64,000 nt of DNA from Adiantum capillus-veneris (taxonomy: Eukaryota > Streptophyta > Polypodiopsida > Polypodiales > Pteridaceae). Made by a program: the position numbers and the translations under genes. The notes beneath the pieces are model-generated. The model saw only the letters and a program-made list of their open reading frames with translations, ran no database searches and had not been told where the DNA came from. Location: positions 118,054,087-118,118,086 of the forward strand of contig CM043947.1 in NCBI GenBank assembly GCA_014529385.2. The letters run 5' to 3'. Every line of letters starts with the position of its first letter. Positions within the stretch are counted from its first letter, which is position 1. Below are positions 22,754 to 34,682 of this stretch, one piece after another.

Positions 22754-24135
22754 TGTTAGCAGACAGCAAGCTAACATGGATACCATTTTCAAAGTTCTCG
22801 TTGTAAAACACTTACTATTTTGATAAATCGAGAATATTGTAACTCCTATTTTTTTGGATAAACTCTATAATTGATGAGTCGGGGCTACAAGCTTCCAGAT
22901 TGTATCATTAGGAAAAGTTTGGACTCAAAAATGGGCCTTGTAAGAATTGTTGATGTGGCATAGCTTTCAAAAAGTGGGGATCGGTAAATTTTTTGCAAAT
23001 AAGATCCAAACTTGTCGAAGGTTGGATATTTAGAATCTACTCTTCAAATGCTATCTATTGATATATAGCATGCATGTATCGGACATTGCCTTCATGTAGA
23101 TCTAGAAAAAGGTGATTTTAGATTACCGTAACGGCAACAAAACCTGGCTGATTGGAAAAAAATGGCATAACTTTCATAGAAGTCATCCAAAATTTTCGGA
23201 CCTTGGCTCTTTAGAATCCATTTTTCAAGAACTTTCCAGTGATAGGTCATATCATGGGGTTCTAAGCAATATTTAGAGGGGTCTACCGGGTTGCTTTCTT
23301 TTGTACAACTTTGATGATGTGGCACTCTTAAAAGGCCCAAAAATGAGCTCAAAATTTTCCTAATGCAACCCGTCATTACCCGTCTTTGGTAGAACTCCCA
23401 GATTATTAGTTTTGACCACCAAAAACCTTGGCTAAGGTATAAAAGCCAAATTTTGTAAGTTATTAAAGAGTTTTGGATAATGAGATACACAACGTGAGCT
23501 AACGGCGTCCACTCCTCTTTTTCTCCTGCTTCCTACTCCCTCCCCGATTGTCACATTGCAGTTGTGTTTGTTGCATTGCAACCACAGGTAATAGCTTTAC
23601 GCATTGACGTAAACACATCACAGTATTTCGTAGCTTTTGGCATTGCCGACCCGCGGCCTAATTTCATCATATAGAGAAATTTACACTTTCAAATCAAAAA
23701 CTAATCATAGGCGGGGTATTGGGGCATCATTGCTAAGCATTTAGATGCATTCTGGGTCAAAAACGACTAGGTAAAAAATCCACTGCTGTTAATAATCGCG
23801 ATTTTGGAACTTGACCTAAAGTGGGGTTTGAAACCATAATCATGTGTGCTTAGGTCTTATAAACATGCCCTAAAAGTTTCATTATGTTTGGATGTCATTT
23901 GATGCTGTAACGGATGTGATTTGTTTGCCGATGAGCGATTGGCTTTTGGTGATTTCAATCACTTGAGTGTAGCTTGAGTTAGATGCGAGTTGTTAGTTGT
24001 TTTCCAAGAGATTGACAACCTCTTGTAGCCTCTATGCACTAGTCAAGTCATCTTCGTCCCATGGATTGACAATTTAATCGTGGTTCTCGCTAATACAACA
24101 TTAAGATAGGATGGTGAGGTTAGACATGCATCCCA
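22754..24135 (+). mobile_element. E4 LTR, second copy
   Basis: About 1,382 bp, or about 922 bp without the 460-bp insertion at 22906-23365. It shares the TATA region (about 23437), the AATAATCGCGATTTT block (about 23790) and the 3' end GAGGTTAGACATGCATCCCA with the first copy. No target-site duplication could be confirmed at its right end. Confidence 0.8.
22906..23365. mobile_element. 460-bp inverted-repeat element in an LTR
   Basis: Ends are CATTAGGAAAA and its reverse complement; imperfect inverted similarity extends inward for about 50 bp (both arms contain GGGCCTT and a GATGTGGCA-like block). The first LTR lacks it and shows an unoccupied site at 21860/21861 (TTGTAT|CAACC). It encodes nothing and looks like a MITE. 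No clear target-site duplication is visible, so the superfamily is not assigned. Confidence 0.7.
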
Positions 24136-24265
24136 CACATAGGATTTACATATATCCGGCATGGAACACCTATTTTTAGCACCCTATGGCCCCAAGGCCA
24201 TAGGATAGTAGAGAATGGTCTAATCTTCTTTAATTAAGCGATTAATTTAAAAAGATAGATATAAA
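24136..24265. other. Short spacer, no feature seen
   Basis: AT-rich sequence between the second E4 LTR and the truncated 3' side of G2. It has a short inverted CCTATGGCC/GGCCATAGG at about 24183-24205 and nothing else recognisable. Confidence 0.4.
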
Positions 24266-25989
24266 TTACATGTCTTTCCACCAGTATCTTTCTTTCACTT
24301 GGTAAAAAGTAGCCCATACACCGCGATGTTCAGCATATAGGCTTTCATAAAGCTCTTTGATAATTTTGAGTTGAGTAGGCTTATCACATACTACTCGCAA
24401 TGGAGTCCCATCTCTTTTTTTAGGATCTTTCCATAAGTAGCCATCCCTCAAGAAGAATCCATATGCTTTTCTTCTAATACTTTTGAATTCTACTTTAGTC
24501 CAACTTTCATCTTGCTTTTGTAAAGTACTCAGGTAGCGGCCTATGAACAACCATTCATCCTCATAAAACTCCTTTGAGAAGGACTGAAGTGAAGATACAA
24601 TGCATATATCAACACACTTTACTTGAGAAGTTGTGCAAAATTTTGTGTCCACATATTCTTTCCTCATAAATCATATCATTCTCATCTTCATACCTTGCAC
24701 TTGAAAGAATATCTACCATTGAATTATCTTTTTGTGCAATGTGATTTAATTTTGGATTAAAGGACTTTATATAAGCAATCCACCTAAGCATAGCAATGTC
24801 AGGAGTAGATCAACTTGCAACCATCCCTAGGAGTGGTAAGCAATCAATCTCCACAACTGCGGATGCTCCAATGAAGTATTCTTTGTCACATTTTAATGTT
24901 GTAACTACTCCCCATAACTCCCTCTTTACCTGTGGATATACTCTTTGGCAAGAGTTTAGAACCTTGTCCCCAAACCTCACCACATACCTATGTTTCTCTT
25001 CATTGTCTTGTCCTATTGCCCAACCGTTGATCCCCATTGGACTAGTGTCCACTATCACAATCACTGGTCTTCCACAGGTGAAGACAACAGAAATTGCTTC
25101 AACTTTCTCATAGCTTTTACATGTACATCATTCCATTGAAATCTTTGGTATTTCCTTAGCAATTGATAAAGAGTATCCACGATGTGCATAATGTGGAATT
25201 TATATGAGATAGAAGACACAAGCGTTTAGAAATCTTCTCACCTCCGTGATATTTATGCTTAATTCTTTCATCCTTCTCATTGCATCCATTTTAGTTGGAC
25301 AAGGTCGGTGACCATGAGGATTACAAAGATGTCCCACTATCAATATTTCTTCAACCCCAAACACTAACTTTTGCCCAGATAATGTAAGGTTCACTTCTTC
25401 TAGTCTTGTTAAAATTTTGTCACAATCACTGATGTGGTTTGCCACATATTTTTGGCACCCCCTCGAATCTAAAGCCTCATCGTTTTTGGCTATGTTGCAT
25501 TCTTTAATTGGCACGTCATCAAGAAAGGGCATTGTAATTTGATGTATGAAGTCATGTAGGACTTTGTTCATACCATTCATCATGTGTGCAACCATCGAAT
25601 TGGTTGTTCCTTGCGGTAAGGTGCACATCCTTACCAAACACAAGGGTGTTCTCATGGTAGTCAAGTCCCTGCTTTCCATTGCTAGTTGGAACTGATCATA
25701 CCTTGAGTACAAATCTCCCATAGAATATATTGCCCTTCCTGCAAATGCTTCTGAAAACGCATCTACAATTGGCCATGTACCCATATTCTTGATTGTGACT
25801 TTGTTGACAAGTTTCATGTCTTGGATGAAGCATAAAGCTCCATTTTTCTTTGGTGCTCTGAACCATCTACTTGAGTAGGGCGCACATGAAGGCTCCAGAA
25901 TCCCCATCTTTATCTTTTAATTGAGTAAGTCTATAAGCTTTGGCAAGAGCGCTTTTGGCTCTAGAATTGGTCGTAGATTCCAAGACACA
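24266..25989 (-). pseudogene. G2 pol: RT, RNase H, integrase N-terminus
   Basis: The 3' coding half of an old gypsy element. RT is open for 235 codons (25907-25200): MGILEPSCAPYSSRWF, KKNGALCFIQDMKLVNKV, then the catalytic region TMPFLDDV and VGHLCNPHGHRP. The RNase H remnant (25064-24810) begins VDTSPMGINGWAIGQ and continues in 24791-24609. Integrase (24667-24266) retains the zinc-binding end (YAEHRGVWATFYQVKERYWW). The catalytic integrase core and 3' LTR are missing: the element stops at about 24260. The 5' continuation of the same frame lies at 47321 onward, separated by G1. Several stops and shifts make it non-functional. Confidence 0.85.
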
Positions 25990-27802
25990 TGTAATGGAAA
26001 TGGCCTATGAACTTCGAGAATAGCGGACTTAAGAGAATTAGAGTGAGCATTTTTATGAGACTAGTTTGAGAACATAGAGGGTGAATTTAATTAGCGGTAG
26101 CAACAGAACCATTATACTTAATTGAACAATACTTTTTCAAGAGAGAGAATTAGAGAACTTGACAACAGTTGAAGACCCGATTTATGTGGAGCCAGTCCCC
26201 CCTCCAATAGGCTTTTGTATTATAGATTCTCCCATAAAGAGAGACTTGGTACAATACAAACTTTGTGTTCTTTGTGACCTTGGTGATGCTATGAAGATGG
26301 GAAGCTTCATGCATCACGAGCATAACATAAACTTTGTAAAAGCAAGTTAACCATCCATGGCCTCAGTCATAAAGCCTCAAACACCTTCGAAGGTGGAGAG
26401 AGCTAGCGGGGAATGAGGGTAGGGAAGAGTAAGAAGAATCATTCATAGGAGAAAAAAGTAGCTCCTCACTTATCATTACTCTTCTTGCTTAGCATAGCAT
26501 AATAGCATAGTAATGAAGATGGAGAAGATGGCAAGATTAAGCATTGAAGCATGGCTCTTGGTTAGATTTGCATTCCATAGCCAAGAGTGTTGGTGTAGGC
26601 TCTCAACTTCTCAACAATCTTGGAGAAGGAGATGGAGTTCTTGCACTTTCACCAAGTGAGAATGAATGAAAAATGAGTGTGTGAGAGAGTATATACCCCC
26701 AAGAACACCCCTTGCTTGCTTTGATCAACACCTCCTTCTAGCTCAAGCTTGAAGCTTATTGGACCCCTCTAAGCGTAGCCAATAATATTCACAATGCATT
26801 TCAAGAAACATGGGTAGTATTTGGACAAGTGTCCTCCTTGCCCCTTTGACCCGGGTAGGTCACCTAATAAAAATGTAACCTATCACGTGAGTTCAATAGA
26901 AGGGTATTTAAAGTTCTTGAAACTTACATAAATATAAATACAGAAGGGCATTATTTTTTCAAATCTGAAAAAAACTTACAGTTTTTAAAAGAAAAGGGTA
27001 CATTATATTCTTAACAAAATTCACAGATAAGGGGTTTTACAAACATGTCTTGAACGCACGTGATATGGTAGTTTTACACATAGTGAACCCCCCGAGCCCT
27101 TTGAGAGAGAGAGAGCTTGAAAAATCTAGATATTTGTTGAATTGAACTAGAAGCTCATTGGATCCCTCTTTAGCCCAGCCAATGGGATTCAAGCACACCA
27201 TGTGGCTAAGCATAGGGAGATCTTGACATGTGTCCATGTGCCCCTTGAGAAAGGGGGTGCCCTTTGGTTAAATCAAATAATTCCATCAAGAACCTTAATC
27301 ATTAAGCATGACAAGCACCTCAATCACCTTAGTCAGCAAGCACAACAAGCACCTCAAGCACCTTAGTCACCAAGCACCTCAAGCTTTGGCCGGGTTCCCA
27401 CCTCAAGCATAGTCCTAGCTTGCCTAAGGTTTAAGGACTTTTAACACTAACCTTTGGAGGTCTTTGATGAAGCTAAACTAAGGTCTTTAAGCTCCATTAG
27501 ATTCATGTTGCTCTTTGATAGACTATCTCTTTTTGGACCCCTATTGAGATGTAACCAGCTCTCCTCTTGGTCCCTTGCTGACATAAGTATAGAAGCACTG
27601 ATTACACATTGCTCTTTGGTAGAACATCTCGTTTTGGACCCCTATTTAGATGCAACCATCTCTTCTTTTGGTCCTCTGTTGAGATAGGTCTAGAAGCACA
27701 TGTCTCTATTCTGACTCTTGTTCCCATTTATTCTCCCACATTATATAATCAATTTAATATGAGAAAATCATTTAGGTTAGCTAGATATTAGATTTTATGA
27801 CA
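25990..27802 (-). mobile_element. 3' LTR of gypsy element G1
   Basis: TG...CA repeat (TGTAATGG...TTTTATGACA, about 1.8 kb) matching 45615-47320. Five bases left (ACACA, 25985-25989) nearly match five bases right of the partner (GCACA, 47321-47325), giving a target-site duplication with one change. A polypurine-like AAGATAGGGGTAA (minus strand) adjoins it at 27803. Confidence 0.85.
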
Positions 27803-29290
27803 TTACCCCTATCTTGAAATCATAGTCGTCCTTGACTATGAGGTAGATAAGATAAAGCCTAGTCATTAGTCCATGTTTCTTAGTGGGTAGAGAATCCCTT
27901 TTTACCCTACGACATCATTCCAGAATGGATGACTAATCCATTTGTTGCTTGGGAGACTTATCTGTCGCAAGCATGTCTGCTCTTGAGTCCATATCATATT
28001 TTTAAAGTTGAGTGACAAATTCTACTTGGTTTTTGTGAGACGTCATCATCAGAAACATGATTCTAAGCATGTATACTATTTAAATTTGTGCACCATAAAA
28101 AGACAATTAGTCTTAGAAGACAAAAACATTGTTCATTTAAAATGCATTTTTTCTTACTCTAGTGTAGCACTGTAAGCATTGACAAGGTTTATATTATCCT
28201 TAACCTAGGTTTCTTGCATCCATCTAGCATCTTTAAAAAGATAATTCTTAAACTTAACAAGATATCACTGGATAATCTTACCGTTTCTTAATACCTTGTC
28301 TTCATGTCTGAGAATGGACTCAAATTGAAGTACTTCTTCTTGATCTTTGATTTTTGGAGGGTCTGCAAGTATTGCTTCTTTTGGTGGTGCTCCTTTGTAA
28401 GGCATACATAGGCTCTCATAGAAAACATTGTGCGTGAGCCAATGGTTGGGCAGCATTAACTAATAACCCATCTCATTGATTGGCTTAAAAAAATTAAAAA
28501 GGAACATAGTATCTTTTTGCTAGTTTAGCATAATACTCTTGGTAGCCCGTAGGATTCTTGCCCATAGTATGCCTTAGACGAGCCTTGAGAAACTTTAGCA
28601 AGACCCAATAATTTTCCTTAAAGGCTAAGGCTCTTTTGTGCTTATTAGCATCATCCCTTTTTGCCTTTGATGTGAGATGAATATAACCTCTTTAGTCTTT
28701 GGGAAAGGTTCTTGTGAGTCTTGGCTATATTCATCAATAGCGAAGATCTTCCCATGTACTTTAAGAAGTAAGGGACTTTTGAGTCTTTCCTCTTTCTCCT
28801 CGAAAGGTATTTTCCCGATAGAAGTATGTACAATGTCATTGTACACATACTCTATAAGAGGTAGGTACTTCTCTCATTGAGAATGTTGATCTACTTCTAT
28901 GACATAGCGTTTTAGTAGATCAATAATCGCTAGATTAGTTATTTCACTTTGGTCATCCGTTTGTGGATGATAGGCCAAAAGAAAATTTTAATATAATTCC
29001 TAGATTTTCAAAGAGACCCTTCCAAAAAATTATTGGTCATTCTAGGATCTTTGTTCGATACTATGGATGTTGGCAAGCCATGATACTTGAAAATTTGAGA
29101 TCTAAAGAGGGTTGCCATTTGATGTGCCTTAATAGTCTTTTTGACAGGCATAGAGTGTGTTTTCTTGCTAAGCCTATCAACAACTGAAACAATCCAAGTT
29201 GCTTCCCTCGATCAGATTTCAATTTTTGGTATACTACGCATTTTGAAACATACTCTTGTATGTTTACTTTTCATGGTAGAACAACAAAAA
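27803..29290 (-). pseudogene. G1 integrase core and chromodomain remnant
   Basis: Decayed 3' end of G1 pol. From right to left: an integrase core stretch (VDRLSKKTH and MPVKK.IKAHQMA, about 29180-29090), then the C-terminal region with YNDIVHTSIGKIPFEEK (28846 on) and KRDDANKHKRALAFKE, then a frame at 28456-28265 ending HEDKVLRNGKIIQ followed by YLVKFKNYLFKDARW. The last block is a chromodomain, which places G1 among chromoviruses, a branch whose integrases target chromatin. Many stops and frameshifts. The C1 copia element splits it from its N-terminal part at 34683. Confidence 0.75.
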
Positions 29291-30020
29291 TGTTAGGAAA
29301 TATGACGTAGCTAAGTAGATAATTGAGTAGATTACTTAATGGAGAAGGATAAGTTTCACACACAAGAGATTATAGAGTAGAGAGAAAGAGAGAGAGAGAG
29401 AGAGGAGTATACATGATATATGTGGTTCACCCAATGTGGGCTACGTCCACGGAAAGCAGCCACTCAATGGTTTTAATACTTCAAAACAAGAAGTAGACTA
29501 CAAAGGGATTATACCTTTTTGGAGCTCCCACCTTGCTTCACTCTCACCACCTCACATCAACTTCACAATGCTTCACAATCCGTTTTTGTGTGTAGAAGAC
29601 GCCTCCTTTTATAGGCCAAAAGGGTTGCCCTCTCTCATGAGAGGCAGCCATGTGTAGCCGCCCTTGTGTAGACAAGTCCAAATCAGACCCTCCAATCCGC
29701 CCATATGGGGCTACCCTTGAGAAGACAAGCCCTCCTTTGAAATCAGCCATTGGCCATTGAATTTGGCCGCCGACCACCAGCCATTGACTTTCGACATCGG
29801 CCACCACCGGCCATTGACTACAGGCCACCAACCAACTGGTCAACCGACCGGTCGTTTTTCAACCACTTTCCGGCCACCATCCGACTATAATATTTCGGCA
29901 AAAAGGAATATTTTGATGATTTTGCTTCGTACGATGGCTTCTCCTCATAACGGGGGCCTTACAAATGTGAGTTTTTAATACAAATAAATACAAGGGGTAA
30001 ATCAGGCTCCATACTTAACA
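29291..30020 (-). mobile_element. 3' LTR of C1
   Basis: 730 bp, TGTTAGG...CTTAACA. It holds a TATA box on the minus strand (TATAAAAGG, about 29605-29615) and a (GA)n tract at 29389-29404. It is longer than its partner mainly through small insertions around 29760-29880. Confidence 0.9.
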
Positions 30021-30302
30021 ATCTCCCACTTGGAGACTAATCTCCACACCAAACGTGTGACTGCTTTCCATCCTGCCTTCTTAATCTTGAATGCCGATTT
30101 AAGATGAGCAAAAGCTCAATTTCTCCTTCTTGACGACCTTTGTAAACGTGTCTGTGGGATTTTCACTTGTATGCACCTTTCCTAGCTTTAGATGTCCTTC
30201 TTCCAAAAGAGTGCGTATGAAGTGATATCTCACCTCAATGTGCTTTGTCCTTGAATGAAAGGCTGAGTTCTTTGCCAGGTGGATAGCGCTTTGGCTATCA
30301 CT

Positions 30303-33300
30303 TTACAAGACACAATTGTCTTGTTTGAATCCAAGCTCTTTTAAGAATTTGTGAAGCCACAGAATTTCTTTGTTTGCCTCCGTCATTGCTACATACTCTG
30401 CTTTTGTGGTAGAAAGTGAGACCACTTTCTGCAGCTTTGAAGCCCAGCTTACTGTTGTGCCTCCAACCGTGAAGACATAGCCAGTAGTGCTCCTTCGAGT
30501 ATCTTTGTCACCTGCCATATCTGCATCAGCATACCCTTGAAGAAAAATATCAGTTCCTCCAAAATACAAATCATTTGTTGTTTTCTCTTGCAGATACCTA
30601 AGTATCCACTTCACAGCTCAGCTTGCTAGTGCTCTTTACCTGGGTTGTCCATGAACCTACTTACAACTCCCACTACATGTGCAAATGTTTGGCCTTGTTC
30701 AGACCCTAGCATACATAAGAGAACCTATCATTGCAGCATATGGAGCTTTAGACATATAGACTATCTCCTCTTTTGTCTTCGGACACATATCCTTGGTTAG
30801 TTTAAAGTAAGCAACCAAAGGTGTAGAAATCGTTTTTGCATTCTGCATTGCAAATCTTTCTAGCACCTTCTTGAGGTAATCCTCTTGAGATAGCTTTATT
30901 TTCTTCTTCGTTTTTTCCCTTGATATATTTATACCAAGTATCCTCTTTGTATCACCTAAATCTTTCATTGAAAAATATTTAGACAGCTCTTCTTTTAGGT
31001 CTTTGATGCCGTGCATGGTAGCACTTGCAATCAGCATGTCATCAACATACAACATTAGGACGATGAACTTCCCATCTTCCAAATTCTTTGCGTAGACGCA
31101 ATGATCTGAGTTCCACCTTCTAAATCCATGATCAAGCATCCATCGATCAAACTTCAAGTACCATTGTCTTCATGCTTGCTTTAAACTATACAAGCTCTTC
31201 TTTAATTTGCAAACCTTTTTCTCCTTACCTTTTACTTCATACCCCTTTGGTTGAAGCATGTAAATTTTCTCCTCTAAGTCACCGTGAGGTAATGCCATGT
31301 TTACATCAATTTGCTCAAGATTTAGATCATGAGTAGCCACAAGGCTTAAGACAAACCTAATTGAGTTCATTTTTACAAGAGAAAAAAATATTTGATTGAA
31401 GTCAATACATTTCTTTTGAGAAAACCCTTTTAACACAAGCCTAGACTTGAACCTTTTCTTCCCATCTTCTTCTTCCTTCAGCTTATACACCCACTTGTTC
31501 TGAAGTGCCCACTTACCTTTAGGCAACTCAACCAACTCCCATGTTTGGTTGCGATGTAATGAGTCCATCTCTACTTGCATGCTCTTTATCCATTCTTCTT
31601 TGGATTCGTGTTGCATAGCTTCCTCGTATGATTCCGTCTCTCTTGAGTCTGAGATCAAGAGATGGTTGAAGGAAGAAATAAACCTTTTTAGAGGTCTACT
31701 TGCTCTTGTAGATCTTTGGGGAATAGGTTGAGGTTCCTCATTTGGTTGACGTTGTTGTACGTTGTCACCGTTTGTAGTCCTTGAGTCTTCACCGTCCTCA
31801 AGCTCCATGTACTCATCACCTGCTTCTTTTGTTTGTTTTCTTTCCAAGTAATCTTTGTACATATTTTGTTCCTTAAAAATTACATCCCTACTCCTAAAGA
31901 TTTTACCATCTTCAGGATTCTATAGGCGATATCCAAAGTCACCTTCTCCATAGCCAATGAAAAAACACTTTTTGGACTTTGCATCTAGCTTTGATCTTAG
32001 GCTTCTATCTATGTGCATGAAAGCCTCACACCCAAACACTTTGAGAAATGAATAATTCACCGGTTTACCTGTCCATGCCTCGTCTGGAACTCCCCCATCC
32101 AATGCCGTTGAGGGTGATCGGTTGATCAAATACATAGACGTACTTACTGCTTCCGCCCAAATCTTAAGCGGTAAGCCTACATGTAGTCGCATGCTTCGTG
32201 CTCGCTCCATGATTGTCTTGTTCATCCTTTTCCAAACCCCATTTTGTTGAGGTGTCCTTGGGGTTGTCTTTTGCTCTAAATGCCATTGCTAGCACAAAAG
32301 CTTTCAAAAGCTTGGCTGCAATATTTGCCTCCATTGTCAGATTTGAGACATTTAACCTTAGTACCTATTTCATTCTCCAGAAAGGCTTTCCACCTTTGAA
32401 ATATGGAAAAAAATTGGATTTATTCTTCATTATATAAACCCATTTTTTCATAGTCGTAGCATCTATGAATGTTACATAGTACAATGAGCCACCAAGTGAT
32501 GGTATACTTGAAGGACCCCAAACATCAGAATAAACCAACTCAAGTTTTTTATTTTTTCTTTCATTTCTTGATTTTTGAAATTTTACCCTCCTTTGTTTAC
32601 CATAAACACAATCTTCAAAGAACTCTAAGTCCACTTCTTTCAAACCTGGTAGAAGCTTCTTTGTTTGAAGGATTTGCATTCCTTTGGCACTCATATGCCC
32701 AAGCCGATAGTGCCACGTCGCACTGCCAACTTTTGTAGTTGTTGTACAAGTTGAAGATTGCATGCTAACAGTATAGTACAAAAGTAAAGTATACCGACCT
32801 TTTCTCCCTTGGCAACCACCAAAGATACCTTTGAGATCTTCCATTGTTTGTTTCTGAATGCAATGTTGTGACCTTCAGCGTCCAATTGTCTTGTAGAGAT
32901 CAAGTTTTTGCGAAGAGAAGGAACATGCCTAAAATCTTTAAGCTTCCATTCATTTCTGTTAGTAGTTTTGACACAAATGGTACCTTTGCCGGCAATTTCA
33001 TAAGTTTCATCATCTCCCAAGAATACATACCCAAAATTACCTTTGGTGTAATCTTGGAAATGTTGCTTGTGTGGTGTCACATGGAATGAAGCCCCGGAGT
33101 CTACTATCCAAGAATTAGACACATTGTCTAATGAGAGAATTAAAGCATCTTGCTTTACTTTACATGGCACATTGGCCTCCGATGTTGGCTTGTTGTCTTG
33201 AGAATCCGACTCCTTCTTCTTCTTGGACCAACAATACTTCTTGACGTGTCCCTTCTTGCCGCAGTTCCAACATTCAAGAACTGACTTTGTACACGACCCT

Positions 33301-33958
33301 TTTGGTTTTTGAGCCTCTCCTTAGGCCTTCCGCTTGTTTCCACTGACAGTGCAGCATTTGATTATTCTCCTGTGCTTCTCCTTTGCATTTCCTCGCTTAG
33401 GAGAACATCCACAACATCATCAAAATTAAGAGTATTTGTACCAGAGATAGAATTACTTACAGCCATCACATGGTTGTCCCAACTATCCGGTAGAGATGAT
33501 AGTATAATGAGAGCTTGCACTTCATCATTGAAATTGACTTTCATCAATTGAAGTTGAATTATGTTGGTGTTAAAGTCATTTAGGTGTTCTGCAACTGAAC
33601 CATTCTCTGCCATCTTTAGATTGAACAAGAACTTCATGAGAAGTACGTTATTGGATGTCGATGTTTTCTCGTAGAGGCCATCAAGTTACTTCATCAAGTC
33701 CTCCGTGGTCTTCATCTTTGAAACATTGAAGGCCACTATTGATGCCAAGCTTAACTCATATTGTTCCCAGTGCCTTTCGATCAAGGACAATCCATGCTTC
33801 ATCTGCCATCTTGTAGGCTTCTTTGCAAGATCGCCTAGTGGCAAATAAAGATCCTTCTGGTAGAGATAGTCTTCAATCTGTATCTTCCAGTGTTTGTAGT
33901 TCAATCGTTGAACTTCTTGATCTTGAGGTTCCCTTCCTCCACCATTACTCCCACTCAA
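30303..33958 (-). pseudogene. C1 gag-pol polyprotein with few breaks
   Basis: Copia polyprotein in pieces. Gag (33958-33362) has a TAA after ...TTEDLMK and another after ...RRSTGE; the knuckle CWNCGKKGHVKKYC follows near 33270-33230. Protease WIVDSGASFHVT (about 33095). The integrase zinc region WHYRLGHM...FFEDCVYGKQ has Phe where the first CxxC cysteine is expected; VYSDVWG and TFIDATT follow, the latter lacking the second acidic pair usual in FIDD. A frameshift lies near 32370. RT (31862-30699) has YVDDM at about 31049-31036. RNase H (30614-30303) holds [11 protein letters not shown] and [12 protein letters not shown], ending at TAA just before the 3' leader. Replication-incompetent as read, but recently decayed. 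Confidence 0.88.
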
Positions 33959-34018
33959 TTCAAGGAATCCTTTCCTTGAGATACTTTAGCTACAAGCAAG
34001 CTTTGCTCTGATACCAAT

Positions 34019-34682
34019 TGTTAAGAAATATGACATAGCTAAGTAGATAATTGAGTAGATTACTGAATGGAGAGAGATAATTTTCACACACAAGAGATTA
34101 TAGAGTAGAGAGAGAGAGAGAGAGAGAGAGTACACACGATATACGGGTTCACCCAATGTGGGCTACGTCCACGGGAAAGCAGCCACTCAATGGATTTAAT
34201 ACTTCAAAACAAGAAGGTATATTACAAAGGGATTATACCCTTTTGGAGCTCCCACCTAGGCTTCACTCTCACCACCTCACATCAACTTCACAATGCTTCA
34301 CAATCCGTTTTTGTATGTAGAAAAGGCCTCCTTTTATAGGCCAAAAGGGCTGCCCTCTCTCATGAGAGGCAGCCATGTGTAGCTGCCCTTGTGTAGACAA
34401 GTCCAAATCGGACCCTCCAATCCGCACATGTGTGGCCACCCTTGAGAAGATAAGCCCTCCTTTGAATTCGGCCATCGGCCACCGGCCATTGACTACCGGA
34501 CACCGGCCAACCGACCGGTCGTTTTTCGACCACTTTCCATCCGGCCATAATATTCCGGTGAAAAGGAATCTTCCGATGATTTTTCTTCACGCACAATGGC
34601 TTTTCCTCATAACGGGAGCCCTACAAATGTGTGTTTTTAATACAAAAAATTACAAGGGTAAATTCACGCTCCACACTTAACA
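34019..34682 (-). mobile_element. 5' LTR of C1
   Basis: 664 bp, TGTTAAG...CTTAACA, beside the primer site at 34005-34016. The TATA box (about 34331-34340) and the (GA)n tract (34105-34130) occupy the same relative positions as in the 3' LTR. Confidence 0.9.

Larger units (their letters stand above)
29291..34682 (-). mobile_element. Copia element C1, nested in G1
   Basis: A 5.39-kb Ty1/copia retrotransposon with LTRs at 29291-30020 (3') and 34019-34682 (5'). It has an initiator-Met primer site (TGGTATCAGAGC, 34005-34016, minus) and a polypurine-like GTGGGAGAT by the 3' LTR. Flanks AAAAA (left) and AGAAA (right) are a near-matching 5-bp duplication. The uninterrupted target is visible in the G1 duplicate near 36265, where the same host sequence lacks the insertion. 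Gene order gag-protease-integrase-RT-RNase H is that of copia. Confidence 0.92.

Noticed and set aside
23092-23490. 132-codon minus-strand frame
   Set aside because: Runs across the edge of the 460-bp inverted-repeat element into LTR sequence and has no motif; a chance frame.
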